Virus record (IMG/VR): IMGVR_UViG_3300020477_001008
Coordinates: 124,001 to 188,000 of that record
Reading direction: 5' to 3' (one strand)
Length of the DNA: 64,000 nt
DNA from: a virus
Of this stretch, positions 50,269 to 58,779 are shown piece by piece (the stretch's first letter is position 1; each line of letters begins with the position of its first letter). The position numbers and the translations under genes were made by a program. Under the pieces are notes generated by a model. It was given only the letters and a program-made list of their open reading frames with translations, was not told the origin of the DNA and did not search any database.

Positions 50269-50358
50269 GGAAGGGTGGCTGAGTGGTTGAAAGCACCGGT
50301 CTTGAAAACCGGCAAAGGCGCAAGTCTTTCGTGAGTTCGAATCTCACCCCTTCCGCCA
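50269..50358 (+). tRNA. tRNA-Ser (UGA anticodon)
   Basis: A 90-nt class II tRNA: acceptor GGAAGGG/CCCTTCC, anticodon stem CCGGT/ACCGG with loop CTTGAAA (anticodon TGA), a long variable arm (GGCGCAAGTC region) and T-arm GTTCGAATC. Encoded CCA at 50356-50358. It lies 8 nt after the RNase P RNA. Confidence 0.93.
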
Positions 50359-50380
50359 GTTAAATGAAAGAAAAAGAAAA

Positions 50381-50620
50381 ATGGAAGATAATGATACAAA
50401 ATTAAATGATGCTTATAACGTAATTTTTAAGCAAGTAGAGAAATTAACTAAAGATGGAGTAGAGCCTGTTATTATTGCTGGAACATTATTAGCTCAAGCA
50501 CTTAGGTTATACAGAACAGTATTATCAGAACCAGATTTTGAAAAAATGATGGATAGTGTCTTTGGTAGACTTGATGAAATTGAACCATATGGTCCAACTG
50601 ATAAAACTTTGCTTCACTAA
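50381..50620 (+). CDS. Small hypothetical protein
   Basis: A 79-residue helical, acidic protein (D-A-Y-N-V-I-F-K-Q-V-E-K-L, G-T-L-L-A-Q-A-L-R-L-Y-R). No family recognised. It lies between the tRNA and ferredoxin on the same strand. Confidence 0.55.
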   Translation: MEDNDTKLNDAYNVIFKQVEKLTKDGVEPVIIAGTLLAQALRLYRTVLSEPDFEKMMDSVFGRLDEIEPYGPTDKTLLH

Positions 50621-50645
50621 ATATGTATAAAATAGAAATAAAAAT

Positions 50646-51005
50646 ATGACCTATTATGTTAATCAAGCCTGTGTAATGTGTAAACACACCGATTGCGTGG
50701 AAGTTTGTCCAGTAGATTGTTTTTACGAAGGTGAAAATTTTTTAGCAATTAATCCAGATGAATGTATAGACTGTGGAGTTTGTGAACCAGAATGCCCAGT
50801 TGATGCAATTAAACCTGACACACACGATGAACCAGACAAAGACAAATGGATAGAAATTAATAAAAAGTATTCAAGTGGACCAAACAGATGGCCAGTATTA
50901 ACAAAAATGATTGAAGCATTAGAAACAGCAGAAGAATATGCAACTAAAACAGATAAAATAAATTTATTATCAGAAAAACCTGGACCAGGAGATGAAGGAC
51001 GATGA
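50646..51005 (+). CDS. fdxA: Seven-iron ferredoxin (FdxA-like)
   Basis: A 119-residue ferredoxin. The first cluster motif reads [14 protein letters not shown] and the second [12 protein letters not shown], giving one 3Fe-4S and one 4Fe-4S cluster. The C-terminal extension (about 55 residues) is the FdxA type. It could donate electrons to the phage radical SAM enzymes or other reductases; that link is inference. It overlaps the next gene by 4 nt. Confidence 0.92.
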   Translation: MTYYVNQACVMCKHTDCVEVCPVDCFYEGENFLAINPDECIDCGVCEPECPVDAIKPDTHDEPDKDKWIEINKKYSSGPNRWPVLTKMIEALETAEEYATKTDKINLLSEKPGPGDEGR

Positions 51006-52042
51006 GTAAAAAGTTTAGTGAGAAGTGGCGAGAAGAAAAAGAAGCTAAAAAGAAAAAGAAATTAGAAAAAGCTGGAGTTAAGCCTGATCCAGAAGTAGGC
51101 AAAAATCTAGATCAAGTAATGAAAAAACAAATTAAAATTGATCTTAACACTCTTAAAGATAGACATTTATTCATTGCCACACCGGCTTATGGTGGTTTAG
51201 TAGGAGAAGCATATTTAAAAGCTATGGTAAGAGTAGGTATATTGTTTAAACAATACAATTTAAACTTTACACTTTGTACAATAGCAAATGAATCATTAAT
51301 AACCAGAGGTAGAAATACACTGACAGCTATGTTTATGAGTGATCCAAAATTTACTGATATGATGTTTATTGATGCTGACATACATTTTGAAGCAGAATCA
51401 GTTATAAAGTTATGGGCTCATATAAGCAATCCAAATTTACCACAATGTGAAGTTGCCATTGGGGCATATCCAAAGAAAACTATTAATTGGGAACAGATTC
51501 ATAAAGCAGTAAGAGCCGGAGCGTCAGTTGATGATATGACTTTACATCAAGGTTCTTATGTAATGAATATTCGTATGGATAATAAAGGAAGAATACCATT
51601 AACAGATGGATTAATTCCTGTATATGATGGTGGAACTGGATTTATGATATTCAAAAGAGAAGTAATACAAACAATGATGGACAAATGGCCTGACTTGCAT
51701 TATAAAAATGATTTAAATACAAACCCTAAACACGATCCATATATGTTTGCTTTATTTGATACTATTATTGATCCTGATACAAGACGTTATTTGTCTGAAG
51801 ATTATACTTTTTGCAGACGTTATCAAGAAATAGGTGGAACAATTTGGATGGATCCTTCTATTAATTTAGATCATCAAGGAAATTATTTGTTTAAAGGTAA
51901 TATTTCTAATCAGTTTACTTACTCAGGTGAAGCAACACAAGAAGAAATGAAAACTATTAATAAAGAGATGGAACTTAATATAGCACCAACACCAAATGAA
52001 CAAAAACCACAAGGTGAATCAAGTGATGAAACAGAACTCTAA
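51002..52042 (+). CDS. GT-A-type glycosyltransferase-like protein
   Basis: A 346-residue protein. After a basic coiled N-terminus, residues 55-300 show H-L-F-I-A-T-P-A-Y, a [10 protein letters not shown] segment and [11 protein letters not shown], where D-A-D is the metal-binding D-x-D of GT-A glycosyltransferases. [10 protein letters not shown] is a likely distal metal His region. It may glycosylate DNA, a virion protein or host glycans; no acceptor is visible. Confidence 0.75.
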   Translation: MSKKFSEKWREEKEAKKKKKLEKAGVKPDPEVGKNLDQVMKKQIKIDLNTLKDRHLFIATPAYGGLVGEAYLKAMVRVGILFKQYNLNFTLCTIANESLITRGRNTLTAMFMSDPKFTDMMFIDADIHFEAESVIKLWAHISNPNLPQCEVAIGAYPKKTINWEQIHKAVRAGASVDDMTLHQGSYVMNIRMDNKGRIPLTDGLIPVYDGGTGFMIFKREVIQTMMDKWPDLHYKNDLNTNPKHDPYMFALFDTIIDPDTRRYLSEDYTFCRRYQEIGGTIWMDPSINLDHQGNYLFKGNISNQFTYSGEATQEEMKTINKEMELNIAPTPNEQKPQGESSDETEL

Positions 52043-52277
52043 TACTATAAAAACTGAGATTAGTGAATTAAAGAAAGAAGTTAGAGATCAAGCAATAATT
52101 ACTAGAAGAACAATCGTAAAAACATATCAAAAAAATGAAGAAGATAGTTTAAGAAGTAAAGTAGCAAGGCAAGAAAAGAAATTAAAGCAAGAACAATACT
52201 TACGTAGAAAATATCCATCGGTAAATGAAGCATACAAACATTATTTGATGACAATGAAGTTAGTAAAATCAAAATAA
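52026..52277 (+). CDS. Small basic coiled-coil protein
   Basis: An 83-residue protein. I use ATG 52026, which overlaps the end of the glycosyltransferase gene by 17 nt and has a GGTGA-type site before it. It is helical and Lys/Glu-rich (E-I-S-E-L-K-K-E-V-R-D-Q and S-K-V-A-R-Q-E-K-K-L-K-Q-E). No family recognised. Confidence 0.55.
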   Translation: MKQNSNTIKTEISELKKEVRDQAIITRRTIVKTYQKNEEDSLRSKVARQEKKLKQEQYLRRKYPSVNEAYKHYLMTMKLVKSK

Positions 52278-52637
52278 ATGACAAATTGGCATAACGTAAA
52301 CGACCTTTATATAGTTTGTAATAAAAAAATAGCAAACGTACCAAAGAAGAAAGCAACAATTGATTGGGTTGGAATAGATTGTGTATATAAAATTAAAATT
52401 AATAACAAAGTAGTACACGTTGGTAGGTCTGATACTTGTAAGAAACACGGTGGTGCCGAAAAAACTAGAAAAGCTTTAGTTCAATTAATGGGTTGGGAAA
52501 CAAAAAACCCTGGAATTACAACAACAAAGCTTTGGGAAAGCATTAAAAAAACCTATAAACCAAAAATTGGCGATATTAAAATTGGAATTATAGCGACAAA
52601 CAACATAGAAAAAGTGTATAATAAAGAAGCAATATGA
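52278..52637 (+). CDS. Hypothetical protein, faint GIY-YIG-like pattern
   Basis: A 119-residue basic protein starting right after the previous stop. C-V-Y-K-I-K-I-N-N-K-V-V-H-V-G-R-S-D is reminiscent of the GIY-YIG nuclease start (V-Y-x-I ... Y-I-G-x-S). The downstream catalytic Arg and Glu are not clearly identifiable, so I do not call a nuclease. Confidence 0.5.
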   Translation: MTNWHNVNDLYIVCNKKIANVPKKKATIDWVGIDCVYKIKINNKVVHVGRSDTCKKHGGAEKTRKALVQLMGWETKNPGITTTKLWESIKKTYKPKIGDIKIGIIATNNIEKVYNKEAI

Positions 52638-53038
52638 TATTTAGAAGTAACAAAGATCACTTATTACACGAAGTTTTTAAAGGCTTAAATACTTTTGTAG
52701 AGAAAACTATGTTTAAGCAATACGAAAACGATACCCTAAAATCATTAGAATACCTAACTACAAAAACAGGCGAATTAAAACTAGAATATAAAGAATTAAT
52801 GGCTTGTTGGAAATGGTATAACATTGATCGTCCTAAAAGAGAAGCTAAAAATGATTTAGGCAATAGTATGATGTACTATGAGCAAGATACAAAAATGTTA
52901 GCAAGGGCGGTAGCATTAAGAAAATTTTCACAAAAACTTTTTAAAGGAGGAGATTATGAACCAAGAATCGGGACTTTTCAAGCGACACGCAAATCTGTCA
53001 CAAAAGGTAGAAATGTTGGAAAAGGAGAGACAGCATAA
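52634..53038 (+). CDS. Hypothetical protein
   Basis: A 134-residue basic, helical protein overlapping the previous gene by 4 nt. It includes W-K-W-Y-N-I-D-R-P-K-R and a final K-S-V-T-K-G-R-N-V-G-K tail. A TATAAT-like box lies 11 nt before the ATG. The end overlaps a small coiled-coil gene in another frame. Function unknown. Confidence 0.55.
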   Translation: MIFRSNKDHLLHEVFKGLNTFVEKTMFKQYENDTLKSLEYLTTKTGELKLEYKELMACWKWYNIDRPKREAKNDLGNSMMYYEQDTKMLARAVALRKFSQKLFKGGDYEPRIGTFQATRKSVTKGRNVGKGETA

Positions 53039-53135
53039 TAGAACTTTTCAGCATAAAGCTGAACTACTACAACTTAAAAAAGAAAAATTGAAAATAAAAG
53101 AACAAATAGAAAGATTAAAAACAAGAACAAATTAG
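52956..53135 (+). CDS. Small DUF465/SlyX-like coiled-coil protein
   Basis: A 59-residue protein in a different frame, overlapping the previous gene's end. AAAGGAGG precedes its ATG by 6 nt, the best ribosome-binding site in the region. The sequence runs F-K-R-H-A-N-L-S-Q-K-V-E-M-L-E-K-E-R, then H-K-A-E-L-L-Q-L-K-K-E-K-L-K-I-K-E-Q-I. That is the L-K-K-x-K-L-x-x-K-x-x-I pattern of DUF465 (YdcH-like) proteins. Function unknown. Confidence 0.7.
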   Translation: MNQESGLFKRHANLSQKVEMLEKERQHNRTFQHKAELLQLKKEKLKIKEQIERLKTRTN

Positions 53136-53136
53136 T

Positions 53137-53562
53137 ATGTACGAATATAGATGTAAAATATTAAAAATCATTGACGGGGATACTGTTGATGTTGATATAG
53201 ATTTAGGTTTTGGAGTATGGATGCACAAGGAACGTGTTAGATTGTTTGGCATTGATACTCCTGAGTCTAGGACTAGAGATAAAGAAGAAAAGAAATACGG
53301 TTTACTATCCAAAAAATTTATACAAGAAAGATATCCAGTAGGATCAAATGCAATATTAATAACGCATAAAGACGCAACTGGAAAGTTTGGACGTATATTG
53401 GGTGAGCTAAAATATAATAATACTACAATTAATAAGAAAATGATACTTGAAGGTTATGCAGTTGCTTATCACGGACAATCAAAAGAAGATGTTGAAGCAG
53501 AACATTTAAAAAATAGAAAAAAGTTGGATAAAAAAATAAGCAAATTTACTAAAGTAAAATGA
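53137..53562 (+). CDS. Staphylococcal-nuclease-like (SNase) protein
   Basis: A 141-residue SNase-fold nuclease: I-I-D-G-D-T-V-D-V-D-I-D-L-G near residue 12, E-R-V-R-L-F-G-I-D-T-P-E and K-F-G-R-I-L-G. These contain the metal-binding Asp residues and the Arg/Glu of the active site (R-L-F-G-I-D-T-P-E-S). No signal peptide, so it likely acts in the cytoplasm on DNA or RNA, perhaps in host degradation. Confidence 0.87.
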   Translation: MYEYRCKILKIIDGDTVDVDIDLGFGVWMHKERVRLFGIDTPESRTRDKEEKKYGLLSKKFIQERYPVGSNAILITHKDATGKFGRILGELKYNNTTINKKMILEGYAVAYHGQSKEDVEAEHLKNRKKLDKKISKFTKVK

Positions 53563-53795
53563 GATTAGATCTTCACGGATTTACAGTACACGATGCTTGG
53601 AAAAAATTTAGTGTATGGATTCAAGACGCACAAACAAAGGAAAATGTTAAATCTGTTACAATAGTAACAGGCCAAGGAGAAATCCATAAAGAACTTCCTC
53701 GATGGTGTGATAATATGAATTTTATTAGACAAATACAACCACACTTTCATAATGGTGCTTACCAAATTTATTTTTACAAAAACAGACGTGAATAG
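53559..53795 (+). CDS. Smr-domain protein
   Basis: A 78-residue protein consisting of one Smr (small MutS-related) domain: L-D-L-H-G-F-T-V-H-D-A-W near the start and I-V-T-G-Q-G-E-I-H-K-E-L-P in the middle, the two diagnostic motifs. Smr domains nick DNA or cut RNA; recent work on the family links them to ribosome rescue and mRNA cleavage. It overlaps the SNase gene by 4 nt. Confidence 0.83.
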   Translation: MRLDLHGFTVHDAWKKFSVWIQDAQTKENVKSVTIVTGQGEIHKELPRWCDNMNFIRQIQPHFHNGAYQIYFYKNRRE

Positions 53796-53796
53796 A

Positions 53797-53825
53797 TTGA
53801 CAAAAATTGGATTGTATAGTATATT
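53797..53825 (+). promoter_or_regulatory. Sigma70-like promoter of queD
   Basis: TTGACA (53797-53802) and TATATT (53820-53825), 17 nt apart. The start near 53832 is the first base of the leader below. Confidence 0.65.
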
Positions 53826-53831
53826 AAACAA

Positions 53832-53880
53832 TGAGGACTTAACGTCAACCCTCTTTAAAAATTCTGCCGTCAATATAAGG
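53832..53880 (+). promoter_or_regulatory. Candidate preQ1-I-like riboswitch in the queD leader
   Basis: The leader begins TGAGG, loops through an 11-nt segment to CCCTC (53849-53853) and continues with TTTAAAAA, the stem-loop-A-rich order of preQ1-I aptamers. The gene downstream belongs to the queuosine precursor pathway. A pseudoknot partner for the loop is not obvious, except that CTTA could pair with TAAG of the Shine-Dalgarno. Treat as a candidate. Confidence 0.35.
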
Positions 53881-53887
53881 AGAAAAT

Positions 53888-54352
53888 ATGGGTAAACATT
53901 TTAGTACAAAACATTACGGACATAATATTGGGTTGAGTGCAGTTTTTAGACAACCAAACGCAGACCATTCACATTGTCATTTTTTACACGGATATAGTTT
54001 AGCATTTACATTTACATTTGGTTGTGATGAGTTAGATAATAAAAATTGGGCAGTTGATTTTGGAGGACTAAAACCTTTAAAAAAATGGCTTGAAGACTCA
54101 TTTGATCATAAACTTTGCTTGGATAAAAACGATCCACATCTAGAAAAATTTAAAGAATTAGAAGCAATGGATCTTGCACAGATTAGAATTTTTGATGGTG
54201 TTGGAGCAGAAAAATTTGCCGAACACGCCTTTAATTTTGCAGATAATTTAATTAAAGAAGCAACAAATAATCGTTGTTATGTAGTAAAAGTAGAATGTGC
54301 AGAACACGGAGCCAATTCGGCAATATATCAAATAACTGAAAAAAACCTATAA
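53888..54352 (+). CDS. queD: 6-carboxy-tetrahydropterin synthase QueD-like
   Basis: A 154-residue member of the 6-pyruvoyl-tetrahydropterin synthase family. The zinc/active-site region H-S-H-C-H-F-L-H-G-Y-S has the C-x3-H-G pattern, and E-H-G-A-N-S-A near the end is the second family motif. QueD makes the 7-deazaguanine precursor (toward preQ0/preQ1), which phages use for DNA modification or tRNA. Other que genes are not in this window. AAGGAG precedes the ATG. Confidence 0.85.
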   Translation: MGKHFSTKHYGHNIGLSAVFRQPNADHSHCHFLHGYSLAFTFTFGCDELDNKNWAVDFGGLKPLKKWLEDSFDHKLCLDKNDPHLEKFKELEAMDLAQIRIFDGVGAEKFAEHAFNFADNLIKEATNNRCYVVKVECAEHGANSAIYQITEKNL

Positions 54353-54355
54353 ATA
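54348..54355 (+). promoter_or_regulatory. Late promoter TATAAATA before 54361
   Basis: A perfect TATAAATA overlapping the queD stop, followed by GTTAT and ATG at 54361. Confidence 0.65.
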
Positions 54356-54360
54356 GTTAT

Positions 54361-56058
54361 ATGTTATTAACTTTGCTAACATTATTGTCAGCATTATCTA
54401 TAAGTGCGGTAGCGATCTTCTATTCTATAGCAGGTCTGGCCGCGATATTTGCCGGTGCGGCTGTTCCTATTATGATAATGGGTACTGTTTTAGAAGTAGG
54501 TAAATTAGTTACCGCTTCTTGGCTATATCAGAATTGGAAGAAGTCACCATTCTTTTTAAAGTTCTATCTCACGATCGCAGTAGTAGTTTTAATGTTTATA
54601 ACGTCTATGGGTATCTTTGGTTTCTTATCTAAAGCACACGTAGAACAAACAGCACCGTCGACACTTATTACACAAAAGATAGAACAGATAGATGAAAGAC
54701 TAGTTCGTGAAAATGCTAAAGTAGAAAGATTTACATTAGATTTAGAAAGATTAAACACAGGTACTAACGTAAGAATAGATACATTAGTAGATACAGAACA
54801 AGGCAAATTAGATTCAATTTATTCACGTATTGATAAAGAGATTGCTGATATTACAGCAATTGCTAATACAAGTATTAATACGCAAAAAGAAAGAATAACT
54901 CAAGCTAAAGAAAGAGCTGATAGAGATATTGCACAATTAAATGAAGCTAGAGCAAAAACTTGGGGTAAGAAAAGAATTGATGATGAAATAGCAAAGATTA
55001 GAGATAATGAATTAGCTGTGGCGGCCGCGGCACAAAAAGAAATAATAAAAATACAAGAAAAATTAAATGTTGATATACAAGCTATTAAAGACAAATATCA
55101 AGCTAGTATTGATGCTATTACAACCAATGTAACAAAGTTAACAGGCGAAGCTGAAGCTACAACAGGTGAAATAGAAGTCAAAGCAGATGAACTTGAAGGA
55201 AAACTTACAGTTGTATATGCTAATATTGATGATTTAAATGAAGAAAAATTTGTACTACAATCACAAATTAAAGAGATAGAAGTTGAAGTAGGACCAATAA
55301 AATACATAGCAGAATTTGTATATGGTATGGAAGCAGATGCTGATCTATTAGAAAAATCAGTTAGATGGGTTATTATTATAATTATATTTGTATTTGATCC
55401 ACTTGCAGTATTATTATTGATTGCGGCAAACTTCTCTTTAAAAAGAAGATTTGGTAGTGATATGGAAGAAATGGTTGAAGCCAAATTTGGTGGCGGAAAA
55501 TTAGATGACTATTGGAAAGATAGATATCAAGATATGAAAGAAGATCTTTCAAGATTTAATAAACAAAAAGAACACCAAGATACTACACAAGAAGAACATT
55601 CAGTTAGTGCCTCATATAATTTAGGTGAAGTTAATGTTGATAATACTGATCAATCAGTTGAAGATTATTTAGATGAAGTACAATATGATATAGATCCTAA
55701 AGAATTTGAAGGTGTAGAAGAAAACGATTTAGGTCATCCAAATTATGATTTAATTAAAGATGAAGAAACAGGTAAAAAGAAATATTGGGAAGACCAAAAT
55801 AAAGAAGAACAGCTAGAAAGATTTAAACAGCGAGAAGAAGAAGAAAAACAAGCACTAGAAGAATATTCACGTAAAGCTAGGGAAGAAGATGGCTTTGATC
55901 CAGATGAAGTTGAAGGATATGAAGAATTTAATAAAAATTACGAGAATAAAGAAGATGACGAATCAGTTAGTATTGCTGAAGATGAAGTAACGCCAACTAT
56001 AATTGAAGATGTTAAGATTACAGATCTATCCGATGAGGATGTTAAAAAAAAGACTTAA
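54361..56058 (+). CDS. Large membrane protein with central coiled coil
   Basis: A 565-residue protein with about three N-terminal hydrophobic helices (residues 1-95), a long coiled-coil periplasmic or cytoplasmic middle (about 100-320), another strong membrane helix at about 335-365 (I-I-I-I-I-F-V-F-D-P-L-A-V-L-L-L) and an acidic C-terminal tail. Similar membrane proteins occur in marine T4-like phages. It ends at an A8G run followed by TAA, a possible -1 frameshift site. Late, apparently leaderless transcription. Confidence 0.7.
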   Translation: MLLTLLTLLSALSISAVAIFYSIAGLAAIFAGAAVPIMIMGTVLEVGKLVTASWLYQNWKKSPFFLKFYLTIAVVVLMFITSMGIFGFLSKAHVEQTAPSTLITQKIEQIDERLVRENAKVERFTLDLERLNTGTNVRIDTLVDTEQGKLDSIYSRIDKEIADITAIANTSINTQKERITQAKERADRDIAQLNEARAKTWGKKRIDDEIAKIRDNELAVAAAAQKEIIKIQEKLNVDIQAIKDKYQASIDAITTNVTKLTGEAEATTGEIEVKADELEGKLTVVYANIDDLNEEKFVLQSQIKEIEVEVGPIKYIAEFVYGMEADADLLEKSVRWVIIIIIFVFDPLAVLLLIAANFSLKRRFGSDMEEMVEAKFGGGKLDDYWKDRYQDMKEDLSRFNKQKEHQDTTQEEHSVSASYNLGEVNVDNTDQSVEDYLDEVQYDIDPKEFEGVEENDLGHPNYDLIKDEETGKKKYWEDQNKEEQLERFKQREEEEKQALEEYSRKAREEDGFDPDEVEGYEEFNKNYENKEDDESVSIAEDEVTPTIIEDVKITDLSDEDVKKKT

Positions 56059-56085
56059 AAACCAGGAAAGAGAGAATAAAAAAAA

Positions 56086-56115
56086 TTGACATCAACGATG
56101 AAATTAGTGTACAAT
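56086..56115 (+). promoter_or_regulatory. Sigma70-like promoter upstream of the clpX operon
   Basis: TTGACA (56086-56091) and TACAAT (56110-56115), 18 nt apart. The start near 56122 precedes the small ORF and clpX-infC-rpsU. Confidence 0.5.
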
Positions 56116-56141
56116 TAAAAGAAGTAAAAAAAACTATTGAT

Positions 56142-56264
56142 ATGGAAGGCATTAATCAAAGAACTCAAAAAACACTGGCACTCAATCACGGAGCAAAAGG
56201 TGAGACAGTAATATCCAAGGCTGACAAAGAATGGTTAGATCAGAAATCAGATAATAATAAATGA
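56142..56264 (+). CDS. Small ORF before clpX (possible frameshift extension of 54361 gene)
   Basis: A 40-residue reading frame from ATG 56142 whose TGA overlaps the clpX start (ATGA). The same frame is open from the A8G run at 56044-56052, without any stop, for about 71 codons. So it is either a short independent protein or the tail of a -1 frameshift product of the membrane protein. No strong Shine-Dalgarno is visible. The encoded segment is hydrophilic ([20 protein letters not shown]). Confidence 0.5.
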   Translation: MEGINQRTQKTLALNHGAKGETVISKADKEWLDQKSDNNK

Positions 56265-57553
56265 GCGATAAAGAGATTAAAATGAAATGCTCGTTCTGTG
56301 AAAAGACTAGAGCCGAATCACATAAATTAATAGCAGGACCTAAAGAAACATTTATTTGCGATGAATGTGTAAAACTTTGCCACGATATTTTAAAAGAAGG
56401 AACAATTGAAAACGAAACAAAAGAGTTTGCTATTCCTGATCCAAAAAAATTACACGGATATTTAAATGAACACGTAATTGGTCAAGATAGAGCAAAGAAA
56501 ATTGTTAGTGTAGCAGTTTATAACCATTATAAAAGAATTGTTAATAATTTAATTAAAGAAGATGGGCAAGACGAAATTGAAAAATCTAATGTTATGATGT
56601 TAGGACCATCAGGTGTTGGAAAAACACTTTTAGCTAAAAAGGTTGCTGAATACGTAAATGTACCATTTGCTATTGCTGATGCAACAACAATAACAGAATC
56701 AGGTTATGTAGGTGATGACGTAGAGAATATTGTAACAAGATTATTGCAACAAGCAGACTTTAATGTTGAAAAAGCTGAACGTGGAATTATATACATTGAT
56801 GAAATAGATAAAAAAGCAAAAAAAGGTGAGAACGTATCAATTACTAGAGATGTATCTGGTGAAGGTGTACAACAAGCTTTATTAAAAATTATTGAAGGAA
56901 CAACTGTTAGAGTTCCGCCACAAGGTGGAAGAAAACATCCTGGTGCAGAAATGATTGAAGTTGATACATCAAATATATTGTTTATAGTTGGTGGAGCATT
57001 TGTTGGTATAGATAAAGTTATTAATAAAAGGGCTAATAAGTCAGCAGGTATTGGATTTAATCAACGAGTAGAAACTGTTGATACAGGATTTGATGAATGC
57101 GAACCAGATGATTTAATTAAGTATGGATTAATACCTGAACTTGTTGGAAGGTTACCAGTTATAGTAGGTTGTCATAATTTAGATAAAAAAGATTTAAAAG
57201 CAATTATGCTTGATGTAAAAAATTCATTGATTAAACAATCTCAACGTTTATTTAAAATGGAAAATGTAAATTTAATTATAACTGAAGATGCAGTAGATTA
57301 TGTAGTAGATGAAGCACACGAAAAGAAATTAGGTGCTAGAGGATTAAAATCTGTGTTAGAAAAAGGTTTATTAGAAATACAATATGACTTACCAGAATAC
57401 AGAGATGGTGGAGTTAGTGAAATTACAGTTACAGAAAAAACGCTCAAAGGAGAAAAACCGATGCTCACTTATGAGTTTGATGCTAAAGATATAAAAGCTA
57501 AAGAAACAAAAAAAGGGAAAAAGGAAGATAACGGTACAACAGGAAAAGAATGA
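56261..57553 (+). CDS. clpX: ATP-dependent unfoldase ClpX
   Basis: A complete 430-residue ClpX. It has the N-terminal C4 zinc domain (C-S-F-C ... C-D-E-C), Walker A G-P-S-G-V-G-K-T, pore loop G-Y-V-G-D-D, Walker [10 protein letters not shown], the R-K-H loop (G-G-R-K-H-P), and I-G-F in the ClpP-docking loop. It unfolds substrates, including LAA-tagged tmRNA products, for ClpP. With the ClpP-like protease and tmRNA in this window, it could form a phage-controlled tagging and degradation system. It overlaps infC by 4 nt. Confidence 0.95.
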   Translation: MSDKEIKMKCSFCEKTRAESHKLIAGPKETFICDECVKLCHDILKEGTIENETKEFAIPDPKKLHGYLNEHVIGQDRAKKIVSVAVYNHYKRIVNNLIKEDGQDEIEKSNVMMLGPSGVGKTLLAKKVAEYVNVPFAIADATTITESGYVGDDVENIVTRLLQQADFNVEKAERGIIYIDEIDKKAKKGENVSITRDVSGEGVQQALLKIIEGTTVRVPPQGGRKHPGAEMIEVDTSNILFIVGGAFVGIDKVINKRANKSAGIGFNQRVETVDTGFDECEPDDLIKYGLIPELVGRLPVIVGCHNLDKKDLKAIMLDVKNSLIKQSQRLFKMENVNLIITEDAVDYVVDEAHEKKLGARGLKSVLEKGLLEIQYDLPEYRDGGVSEITVTEKTLKGEKPMLTYEFDAKDIKAKETKKGKKEDNGTTGKE

Positions 57554-58104
57554 AACAAAGATATAGTAATTACGAGTATCAAAAAAAGAAAGCATTAATT
57601 AACGAGAATATTAGAAGTAAAGAAGTTCGTTTAATATTAGAATCATCACAAGAAATAGTAACTACACAAGAAGCATTAAGATTATCTAGAGAGCAAGATT
57701 TAGATCTAGTTTGTGTTAGCACAAAATCAAATCCACCTATATGTAAAATTATGGATTATGGGAAACATCTATATGAACAAAAAAAGAAACAAAAAATTGC
57801 TGATAAAAAACAAAGAGAAGCTATTGTGGATACAAAAGAAATCCAGTTTAGACCAGCAACTGGAATTGGAGATCTTAAAGTAAAAGCTAAAAAGGTACAA
57901 GAGTTTATAGATGATGGAGATAAGGTAAAATTAGTAATGAAATTGCGTGGCAGGGAAAATGCTATGAAGGATTTTGCTATGGAACAATTCAAAAAATTTG
58001 TTGATTTAATTGAGAATTATGACTACGATTATAGGCCAAATATACAGGGAAATAAAATACTTGCAATTTTAAAGAAAGGTGTTATAATAAAGAACAATGA
58101 GTGA
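57550..58104 (+). CDS. infC: Translation initiation factor IF-3
   Basis: A full-length 184-residue IF-3. The N-domain shows [13 protein letters not shown] and the [12 protein letters not shown] segment, a Lys-rich linker follows, then the C-domain K-E-I-Q-F-R-P and the conserved R-G-R-E. IF-3 binds the 30S platform, controls start-codon choice and subunit joining, and normally acts against leaderless messages. It is co-transcribed with clpX and bS21, with overlaps of 4 and 8 nt. Confidence 0.94.
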   Translation: MKQRYSNYEYQKKKALINENIRSKEVRLILESSQEIVTTQEALRLSREQDLDLVCVSTKSNPPICKIMDYGKHLYEQKKKQKIADKKQREAIVDTKEIQFRPATGIGDLKVKAKKVQEFIDDGDKVKLVMKLRGRENAMKDFAMEQFKKFVDLIENYDYDYRPNIQGNKILAILKKGVIIKNNE

Positions 58105-58453
58105 TAAACCAAGGAAAAAATACGACATCAAAAATTTCTCTAATTTTGGGAAATTTGAGCAAAAGCGAGATCGAAGACCAAGACGTGAGCCAGATCCACC
58201 TGGTTTAGCAGTTACAGTTCACGGCGACGATGTAATGAAAGCTTATAGAAGGCTTAAAAAGAAACTAATGAAAGATAACCTTATGGATACAATAAGGGAT
58301 AAAAGATATTACAAAAAGCCAAGTGAAATTAGACAAGAAAAATTAAAAGTGCAAAGAAGGAATATGCAAAAAGCTCAAAGAGATAGAGCTATGCAATATG
58401 GTATAAGATATAAAAACTATGATCCTAGCACAGCCAAAACACGTGGCTATTAA
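58097..58453 (+). CDS. rpsU: Ribosomal protein bS21, extended
   Basis: A 118-residue bS21, versus about 70 in bacteria. The core V-T-V-H-G-D-D-V-M-K-A-Y-R-R-L-K-K-K-L and Y-Y-K-K-P-S-E-I-R-Q-E-K is family-typical. The extra residues are an N-terminal basic 35 residues and a C-terminal tail. bS21 sits on the 30S platform next to the anti-Shine-Dalgarno. It overlaps infC by 8 nt, and the next gene overlaps its stop. Confidence 0.88.
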   Translation: MSDKPRKKYDIKNFSNFGKFEQKRDRRPRREPDPPGLAVTVHGDDVMKAYRRLKKKLMKDNLMDTIRDKRYYKKPSEIRQEKLKVQRRNMQKAQRDRAMQYGIRYKNYDPSTAKTRGY

Positions 58454-58779
58454 TGTTCGACCAAATAAAGTTTCATCAGCACCCCACAGAGAATAAAGGC
58501 AAACAAGCTATAATAGATTTTGTAGATTACAAAATGAGTATAGTATGCTCACCTACATCTTATGGTGGAGATAAAGGTTTGTTTGAAATTGCAGTATTTG
58601 ATAAAGCTGGAGAGTTTGTTGATTTAAAAGGTATTAGTGATAAAGATGATCAAGTACACGGTTGGTTAAGAGAAGATGAAGTTGTATTAGTAATAGAAAA
58701 ATTGTGTGAAATAACAGATATGGATGTTAGATTAGTTTTATTGCGTTCAGCATTTAGGGAGAACAAAAATGATAGATGA
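58453..58779 (+). CDS. Hypothetical protein
   Basis: A 108-residue protein coupled to bS21 (TAATG). It has a beta-rich first half (A-I-I-D-F-V-D-Y-K-M-S-I-V-C, L-F-E-I-A-V-F) and a helical end. Similar small proteins occur in marine T4-like phages; no function known. Confidence 0.6.
   Translation: MFDQIKFHQHPTENKGKQAIIDFVDYKMSIVCSPTSYGGDKGLFEIAVFDKAGEFVDLKGISDKDDQVHGWLREDEVVLVIEKLCEITDMDVRLVLLRSAFRENKNDR

Noticed and set aside
52278-52637. GIY-YIG homing endonuclease
   Set aside because: Only the first motif is faintly similar; catalytic Arg and Glu are not clear.
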